Positions 1-6,235 of a DNA stretch of 8,276 bases are shown here, one piece after another. Position 1 is the stretch's first letter. Every line of letters begins with the position of its first letter. Under the pieces are notes generated by a model. The model made no database searches and had not been told where the DNA came from. It saw nothing but the letters and a program-made list of their open reading frames with translations. The translations under genes were made by a program, and so were the position numbers. Source of the stretch: Bacteroidota bacterium (GTDB lineage: Bacteria; Bacteroidota; Bacteroidia; M30B66); the NCBI GenBank assembly GCA_947497195.1, contig CANMGM010000096.1, forward strand, positions 1 to 8,276, written 5' to 3'.

Positions 1-3
1 CGG

Positions 4-33
4 AAAATAATAGGGGATTTCGATTATGATTTC
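4..33. repeat. 30-bp direct repeat, copy 1
   Basis: This 30-base stretch recurs exactly at 150-179, an offset of 146 bp. After the exact part the two copies stay recognisably similar for about 17 more bases (11 of 17 match), so the original unit was probably nearer 47 bp. The segment can fold: GATT at 16-19 plus CGA at 21-23 pair with TCGAATC at 32-38, with one bulged base. The repeat is non-coding. It could be a repetitive extragenic element or the remnant of a duplication. No transposase is visible nearby. Confidence 0.85.
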
Positions 34-38
34 GAATC

Positions 39-80
39 TAGCCCAGGATTCCAATCTTAGCCCAGGATTTCAATCCTGGG
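39..80. repeat. Near-tandem 18-mers ending in a perfect palindrome (REP-like)
   Basis: An 18-base unit beginning TAGCCCAGGATT lies at 39-56 and again at 58-75 with a single C/T difference, a 19-bp period. The second unit runs into a perfect inverted repeat: CCCAGGATT (61-69) and AATCCTGGG (72-80) with a 2-base centre. A hairpin could form in RNA or single-stranded DNA once the innermost pairs open. A related degenerate form (GGATTTCAGTCC) lies at 135-146. The palindromic, GGATT-rich, extragenic character resembles REP-type elements. That class assignment is inference, since the genome-wide copy number cannot be seen here. Confidence 0.7.
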
Positions 81-149
81 AAAATTAAAAACGAAACGTT
101 AATTCGGGCCCTGTTTCGAGCATTCTATAATTTTGGATTTCAGTCCCAT

Positions 150-179
150 AAAATAATAGGGGATTTCGATTATGATTTC
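150..179. repeat. 30-bp direct repeat, copy 2
   Basis: This is an exact second copy of 4-33. In this copy GGATTT at 161-166 pairs perfectly with AAATCC at 180-185, so each copy can form a small hairpin but with slightly different pairing. Downstream, a further 7-bp inverted repeat, AGCCTTG (201-207) and CAAGGCT (230-236), has a 22-base loop. The rest of 237-343 shows nothing I can assign. A promoter for the gene at 344 must lie there, but I see no convincing box. Confidence 0.85.
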
Positions 180-343
180 AAATCCATCCTGAGATTTTCG
201 AGCCTTGGTAAAAAAGAGCTTAGATTGGGCAAGGCTTTGAAATTTATCCGATTGTAAAGTCCGGTTTATTGTAAGGCCATTGTCTTGTTAAATTGTATAT
301 TCTGCGTTACCTTAGTAGCCTATACGAACTCAATTTAGTCAAC

Positions 344-538
344 ATGCAATCCCGTAGCGGAAACAAGACAAAGCCAGATAGGGTTAGCGACAATCTATCT
401 GCAGAAAAGCCCGGGTTTGTGCATGAGTCAGAAGATGAACGTTTGATGCGCGACATCTTTCGCAGTGACCTCGAAAAATTGCACTTGTTTACCCAAATGA
501 TTCGCCGGAGCCGCATGTACAAAAAGGCGGGGTTTTAA
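344..538 (+). CDS. Small helical protein of unknown function, upstream partner of the nucleotidyltransferase
   Basis: The product has 64 residues from the ATG at 344. The frame is open back to a TTG at 293, which would give 81 residues, but the extra segment looks like translated spacer. I do not recognise a named family. The N-terminal 25 residues are polar and probably disordered. Residues 28-62 are charged and should form one or two amphipathic helices (ESEDERLMRDIF, then DLEKLHLFTQMIRRSRMYKK), with a strongly basic end (RRSRMYKK). There is no signal peptide or membrane segment. The stop lies 18 bp before the ATG of the next gene on the same strand, so the two are probably co-transcribed. 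By analogy with other nucleotidyltransferase pairs it could be a binding partner or antitoxin; nothing in its sequence proves this. An out-of-frame ORF on the opposite strand covers much of the same DNA, but the position beside the next gene favours this strand. Confidence 0.55.
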   Translation: MQSRSGNKTKPDRVSDNLSAEKPGFVHESEDERLMRDIFRSDLEKLHLFTQMIRRSRMYKKAGF

Positions 539-556
539 TTCAGTTTGCCTTATACG

Positions 557-1048
557 ATGGACGTACTTGATGAAGAATTGATTCGGTTTTGGCGAACACT
601 CAACCAGTGCAACTTGAAATATATCATGGTTGGTGGCTTGGCCGTAAGGTTTCAGGGATTCAACAGAGCCACCGACGATCTCGATATGTGGATTCACGAT
701 ACCTCTGTGAATCGAAAATGCCTACGCAATGCATTTATTGAATTGGGCTATGGCGATTTGCCCGAGATTGAAACAATGCAAATAGTGCCCGGTTTTACTA
801 GCTTCCATGCCGCCGGCATCGTACTCGACCTCTTTACCGAAATGCCCGGGCTCGACCATCTAACATTCGACGAATGCTATGCGCAGGCTTCGGTTGCGCA
901 CCTCGAAGACGTTGAGGTACGTTTTCTCCACCTCAACCATTTGTTATTGAACAAACAGAAATTAAACCGCCCCAAAGACCAACTAGACATCGAGTATCTA
1001 AATCGAATTAAAGCATTGAAAGCGATCAAGGATAACGATAAACTTTGA
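557..1048 (+). CDS. MNT-type nucleotidyltransferase (AbiEii-like / DUF6036-like)
   Basis: The product has 163 residues from the ATG at 557; a TTG at 545 would add four. The fold is recognisable as a minimal nucleotidyltransferase. A short N-terminal helix leads into KYIMVGGLAVRFQGF, with the nucleotide-binding Gly26-Gly27. The motif R37-A-T-D-D41-L-D43 supplies two metal-binding aspartates, and a third acidic position is likely D91 in the strand IVLDLF. The C-terminal part (about 120-150: LHLNHLLLNKQKLNRPKDQLD) matches the family's usual helical ending with a K...RPKD motif. All three carboxylates are present, so the enzyme is probably active, moving an NMP group from an NTP to a protein or RNA target. 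Relatives include toxins of AbiE-type systems and MNT antitoxins of HEPN/MNT pairs, but many are orphan. No AbiEi or HEPN gene is seen here; the only candidate partner is the 64-residue protein just upstream. The fold is confident; the role is not. Confidence 0.85.
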   Translation: MDVLDEELIRFWRTLNQCNLKYIMVGGLAVRFQGFNRATDDLDMWIHDTSVNRKCLRNAFIELGYGDLPEIETMQIVPGFTSFHAAGIVLDLFTEMPGLDHLTFDECYAQASVAHLEDVEVRFLHLNHLLLNKQKLNRPKDQLDIEYLNRIKALKAIKDNDKL

Positions 1049-1060
1049 GGTATTTGGTTA

Positions 1061-1117
1061 ATTGCAAAGAGATAATTGAGTTATCATCTTTTGCGTTTAG
1101 GCTACTCGCTTTGCAAT
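1061..1117 (+). other. Alternative stem-loops in the 248-bp spacer downstream of the nucleotidyltransferase gene
   Basis: ATTGCAAAG (1061-1069) is the perfect reverse complement of CTTTGCAAT (1109-1117), with a 39-base loop. Inside lies a second stem: GATAA (1071-1075) pairs with TTATC (1081-1085), extended with one bulge by AAAGA (1066-1070) against TCTTT (1087-1091). The two structures compete for bases 1065-1070. Starting only 13 bases after a stop codon, the inner hairpin might help end transcription, but no T-run follows. The rest of the spacer up to dnaE is AT-rich with no ORF I would defend. Confidence 0.35.
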
Positions 1118-1284
1118 AATTTTGAAATTCAATGCCGGAAATAATTCAATATTTTCGATTTGCATTTTCAATTTAGACTAGTGTTTCAAAATCGTTCGAG
1201 AAGTGAATTATCCGCTTATTTTTTCAACATCAAAAACCACCTCAATGTTGAAAATATCTCCTCCCTGCACGCCGCTATTTTCGG

Positions 1285-1292
1285 CATCTTTG
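1285..1292 (+). promoter_or_regulatory. Possible -7 box just before dnaE
   Basis: CATCTTTG matches the Bacteroidota -7 consensus TAnnTTTG at all fixed positions except the first. It ends only four bases before the dnaE ATG, so a transcript from here would have almost no leader. No good -33 TTTG is seen at the usual spacing. The same octamer precedes the reductase gene on the opposite strand (6134-6141). Confidence 0.3.
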
Positions 1293-1296
1293 TAAC

Positions 1297-4200
1297 ATGC
1301 CTCAGTTCTCGCACTTGCACGTGCACACCCAGTTTTCGCTGCTCGACGGTGCAGCCGATATTTCAAAACTCTACAAGAAGGCCATCGACGACGGCATGCC
1401 CGCCATGGCCATTACCGACCACGGCAACATGTTCGGAGCATTTGCCTTTGTGGCCGAAGCGTATAAGAATAAGGGTGAGGACGGCAAACCCCGCGTGAAG
1501 CCCATCGTGGGCTGCGAATTTTACCTCGTGGCCGATCGCTTCAAACGCAGCTTTACCAAAGACGATAAAGACGTGCGCTACCACCAGCTGCTGCTCGCCA
1601 AGAACGAAACCGGCTACCGCAATCTGGTCAAGCTCTGCTCGCTCGGCTACATCGAAGGTTTGTACGGCAAATATCCGCGCATCGATAAGGATCTAATTCT
1701 CAAACACCACGAAGGCCTCATCGCCACCACCTGCTGCATCGGTGCCGAAGTGCCCAAAACCATCCTCAAGAAAGGCGTGGAGGCAGGCGAGGAGGTGTTC
1801 AAATGGTGGCTCGATTTGTTTGGCGATGATTATTACGTTGAACTGCAGCGCCATGCCATGCCCGAGCAGGAGCAGGTAAATGCCGTTTTGCTCGAATTTG
1901 CCACCAAACACAATGTAAAAGTTATCGCCTCCAACGATTCGCATTACGTGGAGCGCGAAGACTGGAACGCCCACGACATCTTGCTTTGCATCAATACTGG
2001 CGAGAAAAAATCGACGCCCACCAACAAAGAATTTTCAGACGACGAAAGCAATCCCAAAGGCACGCGCTTCGCCTTCTTCAACGATCAGTTCTATTTTAAG
2101 CGCCAGAGCGAGATGCAGAATCTGTTCAAGGACATTCCCCAGGCCATCGACAATACCAATGAAATTGTGTCGAAGGTCGAGCTGCTCGACTTAAAGCGCG
2201 ATATCCTTCTTCCGAACTTCCCGCTTCCTGTCGAGTTCGACACGCAGATGAATTACCTGCGCCACCTCACCATGGAAGGAGCTCGCAAACGCTATGATGT
2301 GATGACGGCCGATATCGAAGAACGCCTCAATTTCGAGCTGGGTGTTATCGAACGCATGGGCTTTGCCGGATACTTCCTTATTGTTTCCGACTTCATCAAG
2401 GCCGGTCGCGATCTGGGCGTGTTCATCGGGCCGGGACGTGGTTCGGCAGCCGGTTCGGCGGTGGCCTATTGCATCGGCATCACCAACATCGATCCCATCA
2501 AATACGATTTGCTGTTCGAGCGTTTCCTCAATCCAGAACGTGCATCCATGCCCGATATCGATACCGACTTCGACGACGAAGGCCGCCAAAAGGTTATCGA
2601 TTATGTGGTCGATAAATACGGCAAGAATCAGGTGGCACAAATCATTACCTACGGCTCAATGGCTGCGAAAATGAGCCTCAAGGATGTGGCGCGCGTAATG
2701 GACCTGCCATTAAGTGATGCCAACGCATTGGCCAAGCTTGTGCCCGAAAAGCCTGGTATCAAGCTCAACCGCGTAATCAAGGCGCCGATTGATGGCGAGA
2801 AAAGTCTTAAAACAGACGAAAACCTCAGCAGTGAGGAACTCGAAGGCGTGAAGAAATTGCGTGCGCATTACGAGGATAAAAACTCCCTCGAAAGCACAGT
2901 AATTCACGAAGCGCTTATCCTCGAAGGCTCTGTGCGCAATACCGGCGTGCATGCTGCGGGCATTATAATCGCGCCCGAAGACCTCACCGGTCTCATTCCG
3001 GTTGCCACGGCAAAAGATTCCGACTTACTCGTTACCCAATACGAAGGTTCGGTGATTGAAGATGCCGGCGTTATCAAGATGGACTTCTTAGGCTTGAAAA
3101 CGCTCACCATCATCCGCGACGCGCTTCGCCTCATCAAAGAAAATCACGGGGTAGAAATCGACATCGATACCATTCCGCTCGACGATACCGCAACCTACGA
3201 ACTGTATCAGCGTGCCGAAACCAATGCCACGTTCCAGTTCGAAAGTGCCGGTATGCAAAAATACCTGCGCGATCTGAAGCCCGATAAATTCGAGGATCTT
3301 ATCGCCATGAACGCCTTGTATCGACCGGGTCCACTGGAATACATTCCCGATTTCATTCGCCGAAAGCACGGCATCGATCCCGTAGTGTTCGATTTGCCCG
3401 AAATGGAAGAATACTTGCAGGAAACCTATGGTATTACGGTGTATCAGGAGCAGGTAATGCTTTTGTCGCAGAAACTGGCCGGCTTTACAAAAGGGCAGGC
3501 CGATAAGCTGCGAAAGGCCATGGGAAAGAAAGACCGCAAGACACTCGACGAGCTCAAACCGAAGTTTATCCATGGCGCGAAAGAAAAAGGCCTCGACGAA
3601 AAGAAACTCGAAAAAATTTGGACCGACTGGGAAGCTTTTGCATCCTACGCCTTCAATAAATCGCACTCTACTTGCTATGCTTTTGTAGCATTTCAAACCG
3701 CTTACCTCAAGGCGCATTATCCGGCCGAGTATATGGCGGCCAACCTTACCAATAACCTGAGTTCGATGGATAAAATCACCTTCTTTATGGAAGAGTGCAA
3801 GCGCATGGGGATTCCGGTATTGGGTCCCGATGTGAACGAATCGAAACTGCAGTTTTCGGTGAACGCCAAAGGACAGATTCGTTTCGGTCTTGCAGCCATT
3901 AAAGGAGTAGGGGAGGGCGCTGTAGAACAATTGATTGATGAACGAAAGAAAGGCCATTTCGAGTCGCTGTTCGATTTTCTGCGCCGCGTGAATTTACGTG
4001 CTGTGAACAAACGTAATATCGAAAATCTCGCACTAGCCGGAGCTTTCGATACCTTGCTTGGAAACGACAACCGCGCCTTGTTTTTCTTTCAGGAAACACC
4101 ATCAAAACCCGGCTTGCTCGATCAGCTAATCCGCTACGGACAAAGTGCGCAGGAAGGGCAAACAGGCATGGCCAATACCTTGTTCAGCGATTCGTCGAAC

Positions 4201-4899
4201 GAAATTACCATTCCCGAACCGGTGTTGCCAACGGTAGAACCCTGGCATGTGCTCGAAATGCTCGAGAAGGAAAAGGAAGTGGTTGGCATTTACCTAAGCG
4301 GCCATCCGCTCGATAACTACCGCTTGGAAATGGGGAACTTCCGTTTTGTAGAGATAGAGGATCTCAAGCAATTGCATAAGCTGCAAAACAAATCCGACAT
4401 GAAATCGGGCGGCATCATCACCGATGTGAACCACCGCATTTCAAAAAAAGGTAATCCCTTTGGAACATTTCGGATTGAAGATTACTCGGGCAGTAGTGAA
4501 TTCTCACTTTTTTCGGAAAAGTATCTGCGGATGAAGCATTTTCTGGAAGTTGGAAGCATCATTTACTTTAACTGGAAAATTTCTTCACGCTTCGACAATC
4601 CCGATAATCTCGAAGTGGAAATCATGTCAATGGGCTTGTTGGCCGACCTCAAAGACAAATACTCGCAAGTTACGATTGGCTTGAAAGAGCGCGATTTGAA
4701 CGAGCAGTTTATCCGCGATTTTTCGTCCATTATTCTGCGTTTTCCGGGACGATGCAATTTGCGCATCCAGTTGAGTGGAGTAGAGGAGGGGATGGAACTG
4801 AATCTGCTTTCGGAGCATATCAAAGTCGATGGCGGAAATCCTGATTTCCAAGAGCAGATCAACAAAATGCTGGGGTCAAAATCTTTTTTGCTGAATTAA
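1297..4899 (+). CDS. dnaE: DNA polymerase III subunit alpha (replicative polymerase)
   Basis: This is the catalytic subunit of the chromosomal replicase, 1200 residues (E. coli about 1160). The start is the ATG opening MPQFSHLHVHTQFS, the usual family start. The N-terminal PHP domain (about 1-280) keeps all nine expected metal ligands: H8, H10, D17, H42, E74, H96, C147, D214 and H216. That suggests Mn/Zn-dependent 3'-5' proofreading, as in mycobacterial DnaE1 and unlike E. coli. The palm has GPGRGSAAGS (378-387), the catalytic pair D422 and D424 in PDIDTDF, and the third aspartate D596 in KMDFLGL. Fingers follow, with FNKSHSTCYAF near 786-796, then a helix-hairpin-helix (AAIKGVGEGA, about 866-875) and an OB domain (about 1038-1100, GGIITDVNHRISKKGNPFGTF). 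The internal clamp-binding position reads MANTLF (958-963), lacking the usual glutamine. The last 100 residues should be the tau-binding region. It stands alone and converges with the next gene. No truncation or frameshift is seen. Confidence 0.97.
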   Translation: MPQFSHLHVHTQFSLLDGAADISKLYKKAIDDGMPAMAITDHGNMFGAFAFVAEAYKNKGEDGKPRVKPIVGCEFYLVADRFKRSFTKDDKDVRYHQLLLAKNETGYRNLVKLCSLGYIEGLYGKYPRIDKDLILKHHEGLIATTCCIGAEVPKTILKKGVEAGEEVFKWWLDLFGDDYYVELQRHAMPEQEQVNAVLLEFATKHNVKVIASNDSHYVEREDWNAHDILLCINTGEKKSTPTNKEFSDDESNPKGTRFAFFNDQFYFKRQSEMQNLFKDIPQAIDNTNEIVSKVELLDLKRDILLPNFPLPVEFDTQMNYLRHLTMEGARKRYDVMTADIEERLNFELGVIERMGFAGYFLIVSDFIKAGRDLGVFIGPGRGSAAGSAVAYCIGITNIDPIKYDLLFERFLNPERASMPDIDTDFDDEGRQKVIDYVVDKYGKNQVAQIITYGSMAAKMSLKDVARVMDLPLSDANALAKLVPEKPGIKLNRVIKAPIDGEKSLKTDENLSSEELEGVKKLRAHYEDKNSLESTVIHEALILEGSVRNTGVHAAGIIIAPEDLTGLIPVATAKDSDLLVTQYEGSVIEDAGVIKMDFLGLKTLTIIRDALRLIKENHGVEIDIDTIPLDDTATYELYQRAETNATFQFESAGMQKYLRDLKPDKFEDLIAMNALYRPGPLEYIPDFIRRKHGIDPVVFDLPEMEEYLQETYGITVYQEQVMLLSQKLAGFTKGQADKLRKAMGKKDRKTLDELKPKFIHGAKEKGLDEKKLEKIWTDWEAFASYAFNKSHSTCYAFVAFQTAYLKAHYPAEYMAANLTNNLSSMDKITFFMEECKRMGIPVLGPDVNESKLQFSVNAKGQIRFGLAAIKGVGEGAVEQLIDERKKGHFESLFDFLRRVNLRAVNKRNIENLALAGAFDTLLGNDNRALFFFQETPSKPGLLDQLIRYGQSAQEGQTGMANTLFSDSSNEITIPEPVLPTVEPWHVLEMLEKEKEVVGIYLSGHPLDNYRLEMGNFRFVEIEDLKQLHKLQNKSDMKSGGIITDVNHRISKKGNPFGTFRIEDYSGSSEFSLFSEKYLRMKHFLEVGSIIYFNWKISSRFDNPDNLEVEIMSMGLLADLKDKYSQVTIGLKERDLNEQFIRDFSSIILRFPGRCNLRIQLSGVEEGMELNLLSEHIKVDGGNPDFQEQINKMLGSKSFLLN

Positions 4900-4914
4900 T
4901 CGGATTTCAATTTA

Positions 4915-6111
4915 TTAATCAACATAGTCTGCGAGGTATTGAAAGCGCGGCATCAGTTTTCCATCACGTGCAATGGTAGCGCGTTCAATCATGCCTTCTG
5001 CATCGCTCAATAATAAATTTCCGAGCACATGCTTTAGCAATTGATCGCCAAACGCTTCGGATGCATCGTATGGCAATTCGCAAGGTAGATTGCTAACCGC
5101 CATAATGTCGATTGTGTTCGATTGGTAGGGAGCAACGATAGTTTCAGAGAGTTGGTGGTAACCGAACACCGGATCTTCGATGGTAGTGTCTTTCATCGTG
5201 GCCGGAATAGAACCGTTGATGTCGCAGCTTATGTCGGCAATTACCTTAATTTTAAAATCGCGGGCTTTCATATCCTCTAAGCTGAAAAATCGCGGAATAC
5301 GTTCGTTCCAGAAGATTGCATTGAGCATCAAATCGCAGACACGCGTAAACGGCTTAAATGTAGAAACGTAATTCTCGGGATTGTGGTAGAAATCGGATTT
5401 ATCCCACACTGCACCATCCTTTTGCGCATAAAAATCTTCGGGTACCAAATGCACATAAACAGGTTCGGTAAAGGTCTGTTCCAAAAACTCACGCGGCGTT
5501 ACTTCGCGGATGCCAAGTTTGTCGAGCAGTTCAAGACAGCCATGGGCAACGCGACCATCACCGGTTAGTGCAATTTTAAGCGGTGGGATTTGAATGTCCG
5601 CATATTGATCGACCATCTCCCTGTAGTTTGTGCACTGATAGGCAGGTTTTAAATTGAAGATGCCGTATTTTCTTCCCCAGGTAAGCAAGCCATTGTGCGT
5701 TCCCACAATACCGGCAAAGCGCCCGAATCCCAAAACGCGGCTCCCATTAGCCCAAGTCAATGTTTCGTAATCGACCAAACGTATGTTCCGTTCGAGCACG
5801 GAACGCAACAATTTTCGGTTATGCGGTTGTTTTTTGATGGTATGTGAGAAGAATAAATACGTTTTATTGGCCAGCAACTCTTCGACCGGTACTTCTTTGA
5901 TACCAAAAAGAATGTCGCACGCTTCGAGGTCTTCGGTCAAGGACATGCCTGCGTTTTCGTAATCCTTATCCTTGATACAACGGTGCGCCGAAGGTTGTAC
6001 CATGATGGACGTTTCGGGGAAACGCTCTGCAATTACTTCGCATTGTTCTGGAGTGAAGGCTACGCGTTTATCGTGCGGAATTTTTCCTTCGCGAATGATG
6101 CCAATTTTCAT
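4915..6111 (-). CDS. Lysine-ketoglutarate reductase / Lys1-type saccharopine dehydrogenase family protein
   Basis: The product has 398 residues from the ATG at 6111 (MKIGIIREGKIPHDKRVAFT); the open frame extends 15 codons further, but that part looks non-coding. The N-terminal half has the alanine dehydrogenase/transhydrogenase fold: the REGK..DKRVAFTP opening, GIKEVP with K72, and YLFFSHTIKKQ with H90. K72 and H90 correspond to the acid-base pair Lys77/His96 of yeast Lys1. VDYETL and GFGRFAGIVG (about residues 115-140) resemble the reductase half of animal AASS. A Rossmann glycine loop, TGDGRVAHG (183-191), binds NAD(P). A later segment, IADISCDINGSIP, is typical of the family's C-terminal part. 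The likely reaction is reversible reductive joining or oxidative cleavage of lysine and 2-oxoglutarate through saccharopine, in the cytoplasm; a related amino-acid substrate cannot be excluded. Annotation pipelines may call it alanine dehydrogenase. It is monocistronic here. Its 3' end lies 15 bp from that of dnaE and the two genes converge. Confidence 0.85.
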   Translation of the reverse strand: MKIGIIREGKIPHDKRVAFTPEQCEVIAERFPETSIMVQPSAHRCIKDKDYENAGMSLTEDLEACDILFGIKEVPVEELLANKTYLFFSHTIKKQPHNRKLLRSVLERNIRLVDYETLTWANGSRVLGFGRFAGIVGTHNGLLTWGRKYGIFNLKPAYQCTNYREMVDQYADIQIPPLKIALTGDGRVAHGCLELLDKLGIREVTPREFLEQTFTEPVYVHLVPEDFYAQKDGAVWDKSDFYHNPENYVSTFKPFTRVCDLMLNAIFWNERIPRFFSLEDMKARDFKIKVIADISCDINGSIPATMKDTTIEDPVFGYHQLSETIVAPYQSNTIDIMAVSNLPCELPYDASEAFGDQLLKHVLGNLLLSDAEGMIERATIARDGKLMPRFQYLADYVD

Positions 6112-6133
6112 ACACTGATTGATTTTGGGATTG

Positions 6134-6141
6134 CAAAGATG
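6134..6141 (-). promoter_or_regulatory. Possible -7 box upstream of the reductase gene
   Basis: Read on the minus strand this is CATCTTTG, one base from the Bacteroidota -7 consensus TAnnTTTG and identical to the octamer before dnaE. It lies 22 bases upstream of the ATG at 6111, a sensible distance. The nearest upstream TTG (6156-6154) is too close for a standard -33 element. The divergent gene starts at 6236, so this 124-bp interval must carry both promoters. No clear box was found for the rightward gene. Confidence 0.4.
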
Positions 6142-6235
6142 TGGTGTTTTTCTCAACCTTCAGAGTGAATTTCTAAAATTGAATGAAACGGTATTCGGAA
6201 TAAATAGTGCAAATTGTCGTTGTAATTATTTGCCA

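Noticed and set aside
1..200. CRISPR array
   Set aside because: Only two copies of the 30-mer occur, with a 116-bp gap and other repeats between them; there is no regular spacer pattern and no cas gene.
428..697. 89-codon minus-strand frame across the small gene and the nucleotidyltransferase start
   Set aside because: It is antisense to the conserved GG and DxD motifs of the nucleotidyltransferase and has no family resemblance.
1160..1498. 112-codon plus-strand frame overlapping the dnaE start
   Set aside because: It is in a different frame from dnaE; the overlapping part is a frame-shifted reading of the PHP domain and the rest is AT-rich spacer.
2191..2640. 149-codon minus-strand frame within dnaE
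   Set aside because: It is antisense to the catalytic aspartate region and its composition is that of a mirrored coding sequence.
3088..3957. 289-codon open frame on the minus strand inside dnaE
   Set aside because: It lies fully antisense to conserved polymerase sequence and its translation shows no recognisable motif; it is a by-product of dnaE codon use.
4895..4919. ATTAAT...ATTAAT pairing as a bidirectional terminator
   Set aside because: There are only six A-T pairs with a 13-base loop, too weak to call.
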